The position numbers and the translations under genes are program-made. Shown here piece by piece: positions 25,816-34,681 of a stretch of 64,000 nt of DNA. The notes under the pieces were generated by a model, which did no database searches, had not been told where the DNA came from, and worked only from the letters and a program-made list of their open reading frames with translations. Where the stretch lies: positions 5,964,314-6,028,313 of the forward strand of contig NZ_CP036271.1 in the NCBI RefSeq assembly GCF_007745175.1, in the 5' to 3' direction. Every line of letters begins with the position of its first letter. Position 1 is the first letter of the stretch. The stretch is from Caulifigura coniformis (GTDB lineage: Bacteria; Planctomycetota; Planctomycetia; Planctomycetales; Planctomycetaceae).

Positions 25816-26868
25816 TCACCGCTCCGTCGAACGCTTCAGGTTGAGAGGCTCTCCGGCCGGTTGAGGAGGCGCCGGATCGGCCGCGGGGCCCTGTGCCGCC
25901 TTCAACAACTGGACGTAGTCATCCGTGTCGTCCTTCTGCTGGACGCCCGTTGCCGGACGGTAGCTGAAGGTCTCTGGCGGAAGGGCCGCGTCAAATTCCA
26001 CGTCATGGAACTCCAGCGACAGCATCGCCCGGTACGTTCGGCGTTCGGCCGAGGCCAGTTTGAGGTAGAGAATCCGGACAGGGAACAGCGATTCCGCTTC
26101 GAAGTAGATCCGGACCCGTTCCGGCAGGAACATCGAGAGTTGTGACGACAATCCGCCGAGTTTCGACTGCAGGTCCGCCAGGTATTCAGGTTTCCAGAGG
26201 CCCTGCACGACCCGGAAGGTCTGCCCTTCGTGCTCTTCTTCGCGGATGCTGTCGAAGATCATCGTTCGATCGAGAGACGCCAGCAGGGCGGAAAGACCTC
26301 CGAGCCCGATATCGGCGGCGAGCATGGAGACGGCGGCACCGTCAGCGCCGCTGGTGGCCCGCAGGATCCGGTGGACGTCTCGCCGGGTCGCTTCGATCAC
26401 CGGCTTGGCCGTGTCCCGCGCGGTCGGTTCGCCTTCGGCTCCTGTCGCCGGCGATTCGGACGGAGCGATGTCTTCGATCCGCCGTTCGACGTGCAGCACT
26501 TGTCCGTCGCAGACTTCGAGCAGCCGACCGACCGTGTTGCCGACCGTCACTTCGTAGTCCAGTCGCAGCCGGGGGAATTCGCCCGCTACGAATCGGCCGG
26601 TTGCCTGGAACCGGCGGTCTCCGATGTCTACGCGCTGGACAACATTGGCCTGGATCGATTGCCATTTCGAAAGCCGCTCGCGGGCGGCCTTGATCAGTGC
26701 CGTCGCCTCGGGATTCGCCTCGGGGATCTCAGCCGGTTTGGCGGTTTCGGCCTCCGCGGGCTTGTTCGAAGGTTCCTGCCAGCCGCTGGCCACGTTCCGT
26801 AACTGCAATGCGCCAAAGGCGATGGCCACGAAGAGTACGGCCTTTGTCAACCTGGGCAATCTTTGCAT
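25816..26868 (-). CDS. LolA-like exported protein
   Basis: With the ATG at 26868 the product has 350 residues and begins with a signal segment ([22 protein letters not shown]). The open frame extends to 26952. The middle has [34 protein letters not shown] and [14 protein letters not shown], typical of LolA/RseB-like beta folds that bind acyl chains. Planctomycetes carry such proteins, possibly to carry lipids or lipoproteins to the outer membrane. The Pro-rich tail ([14 protein letters not shown]) is unlike LolA. The family call is moderate and the role inferred. Confidence 0.6.
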   Translation of the reverse strand: MQRLPRLTKAVLFVAIAFGALQLRNVASGWQEPSNKPAEAETAKPAEIPEANPEATALIKAARERLSKWQSIQANVVQRVDIGDRRFQATGRFVAGEFPRLRLDYEVTVGNTVGRLLEVCDGQVLHVERRIEDIAPSESPATGAEGEPTARDTAKPVIEATRRDVHRILRATSGADGAAVSMLAADIGLGGLSALLASLDRTMIFDSIREEEHEGQTFRVVQGLWKPEYLADLQSKLGGLSSQLSMFLPERVRIYFEAESLFPVRILYLKLASAERRTYRAMLSLEFHDVEFDAALPPETFSYRPATGVQQKDDTDDYVQLLKAAQGPAADPAPPQPAGEPLNLKRSTER

Positions 26869-27049
26869 GAGGAAGGGAAACTGCCGGTTTTGCCTCAGAA
26901 AACGGTCGCAGAGCGCCGAAACAAGAACTAACTGCATGCGCGGCCGGACCAAGGCCGGCAGTCATGTCTCGATTCTAAGCGGTCGTAACGCCGCAGGTCG
27001 ACCGCAGTTCGGGTGTTTCGACGGGACCAGGCAAGCCGAGGATCTGGCG

Positions 27050-28294
27050 ATGAAACTTTACTTTCTTGCTCTCGCCACACTGCTGATTGTGTGCGTCGGG
27101 TGCGCGTACGACGGCCAGCAGGCCATGCATCGGAATGAATTCCATGCACCACCAGCGGAGATGATGGTCCGCCCCGGACCCATGGTCGGTGGACCTGGGC
27201 CTGGAGTCATTGGACCGATGGCGACTGGCGGACCGATGGCGGGTGGCGGCGTGATGCCGGTGAGTGCTCAGTGTCCGGCCCCGGGCATGGGCATGCCCTA
27301 TCCGGGCATGGCGGCCGCGGAAATGCGGTCCAGCCAGGTCCGTTTCCTCGGACCGGAAGGCATGAGCATCGGCTGGCAGATTGGTTCCGGATTCGCCGAG
27401 AACCAGCTGATGACGCCGGCCAGCTACAACTTCCCGCAGGCCGCCACGTACCGACTGAAGCTCGAGAAGATTCCCGGCCGCGAAATGCCGCCGCTCTATC
27501 CGACGCTTCACGTCTACCCGGCCCATCCGACGACCGAGGCCTTCCTCGCTCACAACCCGATCCCCATCCGCATCAACGATGAGGATCTGGATCAGGTGTC
27601 GACCTCGAACTTCGTGACCAAGGTCATCTACCTGCCGGACGCGAAGTACCAGGAACTGGCTGTCGCTGGCGTGACCGAGCTGGTCTCGACCCGCCTGCCG
27701 CTGGGCCAGGATCCGATCATGGAAGCCGATCGTCGCGGAACGATCCTTGCCGTGCTGCGGATGGGTAACCTCGACCTCGAGATGCCGGGCCAGCCCGGAA
27801 CGGTGGGTGCCGTCCGCGGACCGGATGGACAGATTCAGCAGGCCTCGGCCGAGATCGTGAACGGTGAAGCCGGACAGTATGTCGCCCCGGTCGCCATCAG
27901 CGACTTCACGGGAGCGGGCGGAGCTGTCCCGAGCGATGTCCTGGTGTCGGGCCCGACCGGCCCGATTCGCCCCGGCATGGCTCCGAACCTGGTCGCCGGT
28001 GTGAACCTCCCGGTCTACGGCTACCCGTATGTCGGAACGCCGATCGGGCTGCCCGGACCGCCGCATGTGCCGCTTGGCCGCCCGGCTGGTCTCCAGTCGC
28101 ACACGATGCGGAACCTGACGGACGTCGACATCGGACAGCCGGTCGACCACATGCTGATCGATGTGAAGCATGATCCGGGCCTGAGCCTGCCGCACCCGGT
28201 GAAGCACGTGCAGTACACCGAGAAGCATCCTGTCTACAGCCCTGGCGAAGTGTCGGCTCCCTACGGAGCCGGACCTGCCGGCGGGGCGTACTGA
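27050..28294 (+). CDS. Gly/Pro-rich lipoprotein, paralogue of the next gene
   Basis: With the ATG at 27050 the product has 414 residues. The N terminus [18 protein letters not shown] ends at a Cys, so it is a likely lipoprotein although the residue three before the Cys is atypical. A Met/Pro/Gly-rich linker follows ([19 protein letters not shown]). The core [18 protein letters not shown] and [20 protein letters not shown] aligns with the next gene. It begins a run of three genes with the next lipoprotein-like gene and the DUF11 protein, so the three may form one envelope structure. Function unknown. Confidence 0.7.
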   Translation: MKLYFLALATLLIVCVGCAYDGQQAMHRNEFHAPPAEMMVRPGPMVGGPGPGVIGPMATGGPMAGGGVMPVSAQCPAPGMGMPYPGMAAAEMRSSQVRFLGPEGMSIGWQIGSGFAENQLMTPASYNFPQAATYRLKLEKIPGREMPPLYPTLHVYPAHPTTEAFLAHNPIPIRINDEDLDQVSTSNFVTKVIYLPDAKYQELAVAGVTELVSTRLPLGQDPIMEADRRGTILAVLRMGNLDLEMPGQPGTVGAVRGPDGQIQQASAEIVNGEAGQYVAPVAISDFTGAGGAVPSDVLVSGPTGPIRPGMAPNLVAGVNLPVYGYPYVGTPIGLPGPPHVPLGRPAGLQSHTMRNLTDVDIGQPVDHMLIDVKHDPGLSLPHPVKHVQYTEKHPVYSPGEVSAPYGAGPAGGAY

Positions 28295-28341
28295 ACGCCG
28301 CAGTCATCCTGCCAACGCGGCTGAATGGACCCGAACTGAGG

Positions 28342-28376
28342 ACAGCCGCCGTGGTCACACCCCGGCGGCTGTTTTT
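28342..28376 (+). terminator. Rho-independent terminator
   Basis: Stem ACAGCCGCCG/CGGCGGCTGT (28342-28351, 28363-28372) is followed by five T. It separates the first envelope gene from the next, so the second gene needs its own promoter or read-through. Confidence 0.8.
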
Positions 28377-28440
28377 CGTCAGGCTGGCGACGCCAGCCGC
28401 GAATCGACCTTCAGGCGGCCGGCACAACGGCCTATCGATC

Positions 28441-29244
28441 ATGCGACGACATGCCCTCCACCTTCTGTTCCTGCTCCAGGCCGGCGCCTCCATCGCCCAG
28501 GCTGAGGGGCCGCTGAACAAACGCCACTTCCCGGTCGACGTTCGTCGGCCAGGAATGGCCGCCCAGTGGAACCTCGCGATCGATCCGACGCGGCAGGGAC
28601 AAACGCAGATTTGCGAGGTCGCGCTTCCCGGCGGTGGCTCGGCCGAGCTGTATCAGCCGTCCGGAGCGATTTCACCCCTCAGCGGCGCCAACCGGGCCCT
28701 GCTGCAGGTGGGCGGCATCTACCGCTTCAAGATCAGTGGCCTCCCCGATCTCCCGGGAATTGAAGTTTATCCCACGGTCGAACTCATCGATCATCTGCAT
28801 GCTCCCGCAGGCAGCGAGCAGGACTTTCCGGTCCCGATCGAGATCACCCCGGCTGATGTGGAAGCAGCAGCCCAGAATCGCCTGGTTACGAAAGTCATCT
28901 ATCTGGAGCAGCCCGACCTGGCACTCCCGGAGCCACAGGAAAACGGACTGCTGACGACCGACTTCTCCGCCAGTGCCAACCTGATGGAAGTCGCGGACCA
29001 GCGGGGCCGACCGGTCGCCATCATCCGCATCGGCGGCCGCACGCCCGACGCCCGTAATCCCGACCCGGCGTTCTTCAGCACCAGCGGTGCTGTCATCGTC
29101 ACCGAAATCCCGGGCAAGGCCTCGACAAGGAACGTCACAGTCGCCGCGCCGGCCTCTCCCGCTGCGGAGAAAGTTACTGCCGCGACGACACTCGCCCAGT
29201 CGCCGGCGGCGACTGGCGGACAGCCGCGACCATTCCCCGAATAA
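28441..29244 (+). CDS. Exported paralogue of the preceding envelope protein
   Basis: The 267-residue product starts MRRHALHLLFLLQAGASIAQAEG, a standard signal peptide with an AQA cut site. The body shares the pattern of the previous gene: RFKISGLPDLPGIEVYPTVELIDHL and NRLVTKVIYLEQPDLALP. This supports local duplication. The tail is Ala/Ser/Pro-rich. It lies in the same direction as the DUF11 protein gene 72 bases on. No enzyme motif is seen; it may be a structural or adhesive envelope part. Confidence 0.7.
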   Translation: MRRHALHLLFLLQAGASIAQAEGPLNKRHFPVDVRRPGMAAQWNLAIDPTRQGQTQICEVALPGGGSAELYQPSGAISPLSGANRALLQVGGIYRFKISGLPDLPGIEVYPTVELIDHLHAPAGSEQDFPVPIEITPADVEAAAQNRLVTKVIYLEQPDLALPEPQENGLLTTDFSASANLMEVADQRGRPVAIIRIGGRTPDARNPDPAFFSTSGAVIVTEIPGKASTRNVTVAAPASPAAEKVTAATTLAQSPAATGGQPRPFPE

Positions 29245-29315
29245 GCCGCAGACTAGACCAGTCGACTCTACAGGTCAGCCGTTCCACGGCCATCGGATCA
29301 CGCAAGGACGCTTCA

Positions 29316-30764
29316 ATGCCTCATTCCTCCCGCTCAACCGCAGCCATCGTCGCGACCGTGCTGGCTCGAAGCGCGGGTGTCGCGTCCGTCGCGTCGCTCC
29401 TCTTTGCGAGCTCCTGCGCCTCGACGCCGATGTTCGCAGGCCGCAAGGCAAAACGGCCCGACACGATGCCGCTCACCGATGTCGCCACCGGCAAGGCGTT
29501 GCCTTCCTACGCCGATCGGCTCGAAGCGGCGAAGCAGGCACAGAAGCAGATTCCGGCAGCCGGCGAGGCGAAGGTTCAGCAGGCCGTCGTCGATGAGCAG
29601 CATCTCGCCTCACGCGTCGAACAGATGTCGCATGAGCAGCCTGCCGTCGAGCCCGTCCGCGTCGCCGCAACGACCGATCGCCCCTGGGCCCCCGACCTCA
29701 ACGGACAGCCCACCGTCGCGCCGTTGAATGATGCGGCCATCGTTGCCCAGCTCTGCCCGCCGCGGAGCATCCTGGCTGATTCGTGCCCCCCGTGCGGATC
29801 CAATGCCGGCCTGCCGGTCATTGCACCCGCCACCCCCCGGCCGTTCCCGACCGAGAACGGACGCGACGAATACGTCTGCGACGGCGGCGACAAGGGCCTT
29901 CCGATTCATTACGAGGGGGGCCAGATCGCCGGCCTCGAAGCCGAAGACACCGTGGCCGAGTTCAGCGACGGCCAGGGAAATCAGCGAGTGACGGTCAGCA
30001 ACCAGGTCTGCGTCTATGCCCCGCGGTTTGGCGTCGCACGGGCGGTCTCCGAAGCGATCGAGAAGTTCACGATCGATTCCGCCTCCGGAACCCACGACGG
30101 CGTGACCGTTGCCGGCTATGTCCATCGCGCGGCGCTCGACGAAGGCAAGGACATCGCCTCCCCCGTTGGAATGAAACACAGCGACGCCCTCAGCCAGATG
30201 CGGTCCCGCCAGACCGACGGCGAACTGGAAAACGACGTCGCGGCGGCCTCGCACGTCAAGCTCGTGAATCCGTTCGAAGACTATGGCTTCGTGCAAGACG
30301 GTCTGATCCGTCATGCCGAGAAGGCCGTCCTGTTCGAGGCCGCGAAGTCGGCCGGCGAATGGTCGGTCGGTCAGGGGACGAAGGCCATCGCCCAGGACCT
30401 CGCCGGCGCCGAAGTCATCGCGATCTTCAATGTCGAAGAACTCGTCGGCGTCGAGGACATGCGAACGCCCGGTGACCTGCGAATCGTCAAGCTTGCGGAC
30501 AAGAAGACCGCCAGGCCGGGTGACATCGTCACCTTCACGATTCGCTTCGACAACCAGGGGGGCAAGGAGCTCTACAAGATCCGGATCCTCGACAACCTCT
30601 CCCCACGGCTGCAGCTCATCGACGAGAGCGTGACCTGCGACGTCGCCGGTGAACTCGAAATCGCGGACAGCGCGCAGGGCGGAGAAGTGCTCACTTTCCG
30701 GGTGAACGAAGCCCTCGCTGGCCAAACGGGCGGAAGCCTGACGTTCCAGTGTCGGATTCGCTGA
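29316..30764 (+). CDS. Lipoprotein with DUF11 (OmcB-like) repeat
   Basis: The 482-residue product has a lipoprotein signal (LLFASSCAS) near residue 32. The last 110 residues, from LRIVKLADKKTARPGDIVTFTIRFDN to the end, match DUF11, the immunoglobulin-like unit also found in the chlamydial cysteine-rich OmcB protein. The middle has CPPRSILADSCPPCGSNAG, which hints at disulfides. It ends the three-gene envelope cluster and is followed by a strong terminator. Chlamydiae and planctomycetes share a superphylum, so an outer-envelope role is plausible but not shown. Confidence 0.75.
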   Translation: MPHSSRSTAAIVATVLARSAGVASVASLLFASSCASTPMFAGRKAKRPDTMPLTDVATGKALPSYADRLEAAKQAQKQIPAAGEAKVQQAVVDEQHLASRVEQMSHEQPAVEPVRVAATTDRPWAPDLNGQPTVAPLNDAAIVAQLCPPRSILADSCPPCGSNAGLPVIAPATPRPFPTENGRDEYVCDGGDKGLPIHYEGGQIAGLEAEDTVAEFSDGQGNQRVTVSNQVCVYAPRFGVARAVSEAIEKFTIDSASGTHDGVTVAGYVHRAALDEGKDIASPVGMKHSDALSQMRSRQTDGELENDVAAASHVKLVNPFEDYGFVQDGLIRHAEKAVLFEAAKSAGEWSVGQGTKAIAQDLAGAEVIAIFNVEELVGVEDMRTPGDLRIVKLADKKTARPGDIVTFTIRFDNQGGKELYKIRILDNLSPRLQLIDESVTCDVAGELEIADSAQGGEVLTFRVNEALAGQTGGSLTFQCRIR

Positions 30765-30798
30765 TCGCAGCGAGTCCAATGAAAAACGCGGCGTATGA

Positions 30799-30844
30799 GC
30801 GGGGAGCATCAGGGGGCTGATGCTCTCCGCTCCGCCCGTTTTTT
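30799..30844 (+). terminator. Rho-independent terminator between convergent genes
   Basis: A 14-bp stem (one G-U pair) at 30799-30812/30817-30830 with loop GGGG is followed, after a short spacer, by six T residues (30839-30844). It ends the envelope cluster at the edge of the converging phosphatase gene. Confidence 0.8.
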
Positions 30845-31704
30845 CAGATGGCCTGGAGCGGCCGTCGACGCTTGAGGGGAGCCGGCACAGTCCGCCACGG
30901 CGGAAGCCAGTCGTTGGCGTTCAGTGTGCGGGCAAACTCACCCAGCGATTCCATGATGTACTCCGGCCGGTACGCGAAGCGGGCCAGGTCGGCCGACTGT
31001 GTTCCGCCGGTGAGCACCAGCACGGTGTGCATGCCCAGCTGCGTGCCACCGAGGATGTCGGTTTCCATCGTGTCGCCGATCATCACGCACTGATCCGGCG
31101 GCAGGCCCAGTTCATCGCAGGCCGCCTGCATCATGATCGGGTTGGGTTTACCGATTCCGAACGCCTTGAGTCCAGTCGCCGATTCGAGCATGGCGACCAT
31201 CGCTCCGCAGCCCGGACGGATTCCATTCTGCGTCGGGCAGCTCGGATCCAGGTTCGTCGCGATCAGCTTGGCCCCCTTCGTCAGCATGCGGACGGCGGCC
31301 TCGACCATCTCCAGGTTGAAGGTTCGGCCCTCGCCGACGACGACGTAGTCGGGATCGTGGTCGACCACGGCGAAGCCGTTCTGGTGCAGGGCCGTGAGCA
31401 ACCCACCTTCGCCGATGACATAGGCCGTGCCGCCAGGCTTCTGCCGGGCCAGGAATCGCGCGGTAGCCATCGCACAGGTGAAAACGTCGTCTTCCTCGGC
31501 CTCGATCCCCATCCGGGAAAGCTTCGCGACGACGTCGCGACGCGTCCGCTGGCTGTTGTTCGTCAGGAAACGGAATGGGATCCGCCGTTTCCGCAGCTGC
31601 TGGATGAAAGCATCCGCGCCCGGAATCAAATCCGATCCGCGGTAAAGAACTCCATCCATGTCAATCAGATAACCGTGGCGCATCGGCGCCGGTCTTGTCG
31701 CCAT
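30844..31704 (-). CDS. NagD-like HAD phosphatase
   Basis: The 286-residue product contains the HAD motifs YLIDMDGVLY (about residues 12-21), FLTNNS, GKPNP and GDTMETDILGG. The cap between motifs I and II fits the HAD-IIA subfamily of NagD/UmpH-type phosphatases, which act on nucleotide or sugar phosphates in the cytoplasm. The true substrate is not readable from sequence. The start may be the Met at residue 8 instead. Its stop touches the terminator T-run of the converging cluster. Confidence 0.85.
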   Translation of the reverse strand: MATRPAPMRHGYLIDMDGVLYRGSDLIPGADAFIQQLRKRRIPFRFLTNNSQRTRRDVVAKLSRMGIEAEEDDVFTCAMATARFLARQKPGGTAYVIGEGGLLTALHQNGFAVVDHDPDYVVVGEGRTFNLEMVEAAVRMLTKGAKLIATNLDPSCPTQNGIRPGCGAMVAMLESATGLKAFGIGKPNPIMMQAACDELGLPPDQCVMIGDTMETDILGGTQLGMHTVLVLTGGTQSADLARFAYRPEYIMESLGEFARTLNANDWLPPWRTVPAPLKRRRPLQAI

Positions 31705-31955
31705 TCCTCAAGCCTTCCAACATCCGAGTTCGCTGTTTGAGCGCTGTCTGCATCCTGCATCCACGCAGGCCGGCCGCAGCCGGTCCAGAAGCGAACGGGA
31801 CTCTCCGCGGAGTTGGCAAGTTCAATGCCAAGATTCGGCGAAAGATGCGCGAACCCACGAAAGTCGTGGATTTCATGCGATTTGGCGGGCTACGAGCCGC
31901 GGAACTCTGTGCTTCGCGCTTCCGCCGGCTGCACAGGAATCAGGCAAACGGCAGA

Positions 31956-32894
31956 CTACTTTCCGAACTGCGTCCGCCGGTAATAGTCGGCCGTCTTGGA
32001 CAGCCCGGTCCGCAGATCGACCTTCGGCTCCCACTTCAAAACGCGCTTCGCCTTCGTGATGTCCGGGCAGCGCTGCTTCGGGTCGTCCTTCGGGAGTGGT
32101 TCGTTCGTCAGCTTCGATTTCGAACCGGTGACATCGAGTACGGCCTGGGCCAGTTCGATCATCGTGTTCTCGACCGGATTGCCGAGGTTCATCGGGCCGA
32201 TCTCTTCCTCCTGGTTCATGAAGCGGATGAAGCCTTCGATCAGATCGTCGACGTAGCAGAACGACCGAGTCTGCTGGCCTTCGCCATAGATCGTGAGGGG
32301 CTGCCCGCGCAGCGCCTGCATGATGAAATTCGAGACGACGCGTCCGTCGTTGGGATCCATCCGCGGCCCATACGTATTGAAGATCCGCACGATCCGGATC
32401 TCGATGCCGTGCGCCAGGTGGTAGTTCATGCAGAGCGACTCGGCGACGCGCTTGCCTTCGTCGTAGCACGAGCGCGGGCCGATCGGGTTGACGTGTCCCC
32501 AGTAGTCTTCCCGCTGCGGATGGACTTCCGGATCGCCATAGACCTCCGAGGTTGAGGTATGCAGCACTCGGGCCCGGCAGCGCTTGGCGAGGCCCAGAAC
32601 GTTCACCATCCCGACAGTGGAGGTCTTGATCGTCTTGATCGGGTTGTATTGGTAGGCCACCGGCGAAGCAGGGCAGGCCAGGTTGTAGATCTGCTCCGCT
32701 TCGACATACAGCGGGTGCACGATGTCGTGACGGATCACTTCGAACCGGCTGTTCCCCAGCAGGTGTTCGATGTTGGCCTTGCGGCCGGAAAAGAAGTTGT
32801 CGACGCAGATGACATCGTCGCCGCGATCAATGAGACGCTCGCAAAGATGACTCCCCAGAAAACCCGCGCCTCCGGTGACGAGAATCGTCGCCAT
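31956..32894 (-). CDS. UDP-glucuronate decarboxylase (UDP-xylose synthase)
   Basis: The 312-residue product has a Rossmann nucleotide-binding site ([10 protein letters not shown]), the [17 protein letters not shown] segment, and the catalytic SCYDEGKR (Tyr-x3-Lys). [21 protein letters not shown] is typical of UXS enzymes, which turn UDP-glucuronate into UDP-xylose for extracellular polysaccharides. Length matches the soluble bacterial type. It stands alone, with divergent promoter region upstream. The sugar pathway partners are not in the window. Confidence 0.9.
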   Translation of the reverse strand: MATILVTGGAGFLGSHLCERLIDRGDDVICVDNFFSGRKANIEHLLGNSRFEVIRHDIVHPLYVEAEQIYNLACPASPVAYQYNPIKTIKTSTVGMVNVLGLAKRCRARVLHTSTSEVYGDPEVHPQREDYWGHVNPIGPRSCYDEGKRVAESLCMNYHLAHGIEIRIVRIFNTYGPRMDPNDGRVVSNFIMQALRGQPLTIYGEGQQTRSFCYVDDLIEGFIRFMNQEEEIGPMNLGNPVENTMIELAQAVLDVTGSKSKLTNEPLPKDDPKQRCPDITKAKRVLKWEPKVDLRTGLSKTADYYRRTQFGK

Positions 32895-33292
32895 GTCGTC
32901 TGCTCCTCGTATGGTTGAACGTCAGAATCGTAGATGCAGAACCCCCGGTTCGGAATTGGAATCGGCCCTGATTGAGGGGCGAGCGGTGGAGAGGGCGGGC
33001 CTCGAAACGCTTGTAGCGATCGGCGGGCGCGCGCTCCCTCCGGCCATGCCTGCGCCTGCGAAACCTCACGCCTTGTGTGATTCGCGCATCTTGCCAAGTC
33101 GCCCCGACCGGCACCGGTTCTTCGAATTCCGTGCAGTTCCTTCGGACCGCAATTGCAGGAAATCGAAATCAGGCTGATGATGCGACTGCGATTTGACGAC
33201 GGGCACGGGTCGGCTGACAGCCCGGTTTTGCAGTGATTTTCAGCCTTCAGCCAGGCCGACGCGCTTACTTTTTGAGGCAGGAGACAACACCG
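32895..33292. other. Divergent intergenic region
   Basis: This 398-base stretch lies between the UDP-glucuronate decarboxylase gene and the small plus-strand gene at 33293. It should carry both promoters. I see no RNA gene, repeat or credible gene in it. Confidence 0.5.
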
Positions 33293-33547
33293 ATGATCGG
33301 CGACCTTTGCGATCTGGAATTGGTCGAAGACCCTGAGTTGCCGCCTCGGACGCTCGTAGCGCCTCTGCTGGTTGTGAGGGAAATCCGGTCCGCACTGGGA
33401 CCGGTCACTTTCAACCTGATCGTCGGCGAGAAGCAGGCCGTCCACATTTCGTCGGACCTCTTTGAAGCCTTCGGCATCTGGGACGCGAAGGAATCCCAGG
33501 CCAGCGGGCAGCCGGAAGACGACGCCCCCTCGGCCGATCTCAATTGA
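33293..33547 (+). CDS. Small unknown protein
   Basis: The 84-residue product starts MIGDLCDLELVEDPELPPRTL and has a conserved-looking core (SALGPVTFNLIVGEKQAVHISSDLF) but no recognised motif. The ATG at 33293 follows GCAGGAG; the frame is open earlier but lacks such a site. An in-frame run to the next gene is not seen. It may belong with the zinc-ribbon gene 170 bases downstream. Confidence 0.55.
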   Translation: MIGDLCDLELVEDPELPPRTLVAPLLVVREIRSALGPVTFNLIVGEKQAVHISSDLFEAFGIWDAKESQASGQPEDDAPSADLN

Positions 33548-33716
33548 CCGATCCGGCCGGGAGGGCCATCCCGGCTCCTGGCGGATCCGCGGGCTCGAAT
33601 TCGAAGACTGGCCGCCGCGAATTCTGCGGCATTCAACCAGCGGCGACCTAAGTTGGCGTATCGGCCGACCTCTCGCGTTGATTCGTGGACGGGCGGCCTG
33701 GCGCCAGGGCCGATCC

Positions 33717-34208
33717 ATGATCAATTGCCGCAACTGTGGAGCTCCGTTGCCGACGGAGCTGGAGAACGGGCGACACGTCTGTGAGTATTGCGATTCCGGG
33801 GTGGTTCCCAGGCCGGACTGCAATCTCCTCGAAGAGGTCGTCGATCTCGGTCGCGACGCCGGCGTGGACTGTCCGGTCTGCCAGAACCGCATGACTGCCG
33901 CGCTCATCGACGAGTCGTCGGTCTCCTGGTGCTCCGGTTGCCGCGGGATGCTGTTCGTCGACGAAGTCTTCGCGAAGACCGTTCGCAGCCGTCGCGCCCT
34001 CTACCGCGAAGCGGGGCGGATCCCTAAGCCGCTGGATCCCCGCGCCTCCGAGCGAAAACTGCCTTGCGCGCACTGCCGGCGTCCCATGCAGGTCCATCCG
34101 TACTACGGACCGGGAAACGTCGTGATCGACTCGTGCCTTCCGTGTCGCTTCGTCTGGGTCGATGCCGGGGAACTCACTCGCATCGAACAGGCCGCCGGAC
34201 GGCGGTGA
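33717..34208 (+). CDS. Protein with three zinc-ribbon pairs
   Basis: The 163-residue product has three Cys4 units: CRNCGAP with CEYCDS, CPVCQNR with CSGCRGM, and CAHCRRP with CLPCRF. The second is a TFIIB-type zinc ribbon (CxxC-x20-CxGC with FVDE after it). The protein has no enzyme domain. Similar short ribbons serve in protein-protein or nucleic acid binding. The ATG at 33717 is the first that places the first CxxC near the start. Exact function unknown. Confidence 0.7.
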   Translation: MINCRNCGAPLPTELENGRHVCEYCDSGVVPRPDCNLLEEVVDLGRDAGVDCPVCQNRMTAALIDESSVSWCSGCRGMLFVDEVFAKTVRSRRALYREAGRIPKPLDPRASERKLPCAHCRRPMQVHPYYGPGNVVIDSCLPCRFVWVDAGELTRIEQAAGRR

Positions 34209-34681
34209 TCCTTCGCGGGCCCCGCAGTTCATCGTCGCGAGCGACTCGCCCACGTCACCCTGTCGCGTTTCTCGGTCCGGCGCGGAACGCCCGGCGAATG
34301 GCTGTCCAGAGACCTGTGACAGGTATGACAACGGGCGTCACACAGGAAACCGGGCTGAATCGCTGGGATTCAGGGACGTGTGACACCTGTGACATGTGTG
34401 ACACATTCGCGGAGGTGTCGGCCATCGGATCATGCCACGAGGGTGGGCCAAGGTACTGGACTGCGGCTGTGTGAATTGCCAAAGATCGACTGTTCACCCT
34501 CTCGTGAGCGGTTGCGCGCCTCGTGAACAAGGGATGGAGGTGTTGAGGGGAGCGGCGCACCGCAGGCGCCGGGGAATACAGCATCCGAGTGGGGCGGCGC
34601 TGGCTCCGCCAGTTCGAGACCCGTGGGAGATCCGCAGGCAGGCGGCGAGGAAGCCAAGGCGACGCCCGCGGCGAGCCGCGA
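34209..34681. other. Intergenic region between convergent genes with TGTGAC repeats
   Basis: This 473-base region separates the zinc-ribbon gene from the converging VWA gene. It contains the TGTGAC repeat cluster at 34309-34407, and otherwise no gene or RNA that I can support. Confidence 0.5.
34309..34407 (+). repeat. TGTGAC repeat cluster, partner of 9572-9662
   Basis: GACCTGTGACAGGTATGACA opens the cluster, and GTGTGACACCTGTGACATGTGTGACA closes it. The 18 bases at 34385-34402 equal the complement of 9572-9589. In both places the repeat is intergenic and next to a gene end. Confidence 0.7.
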
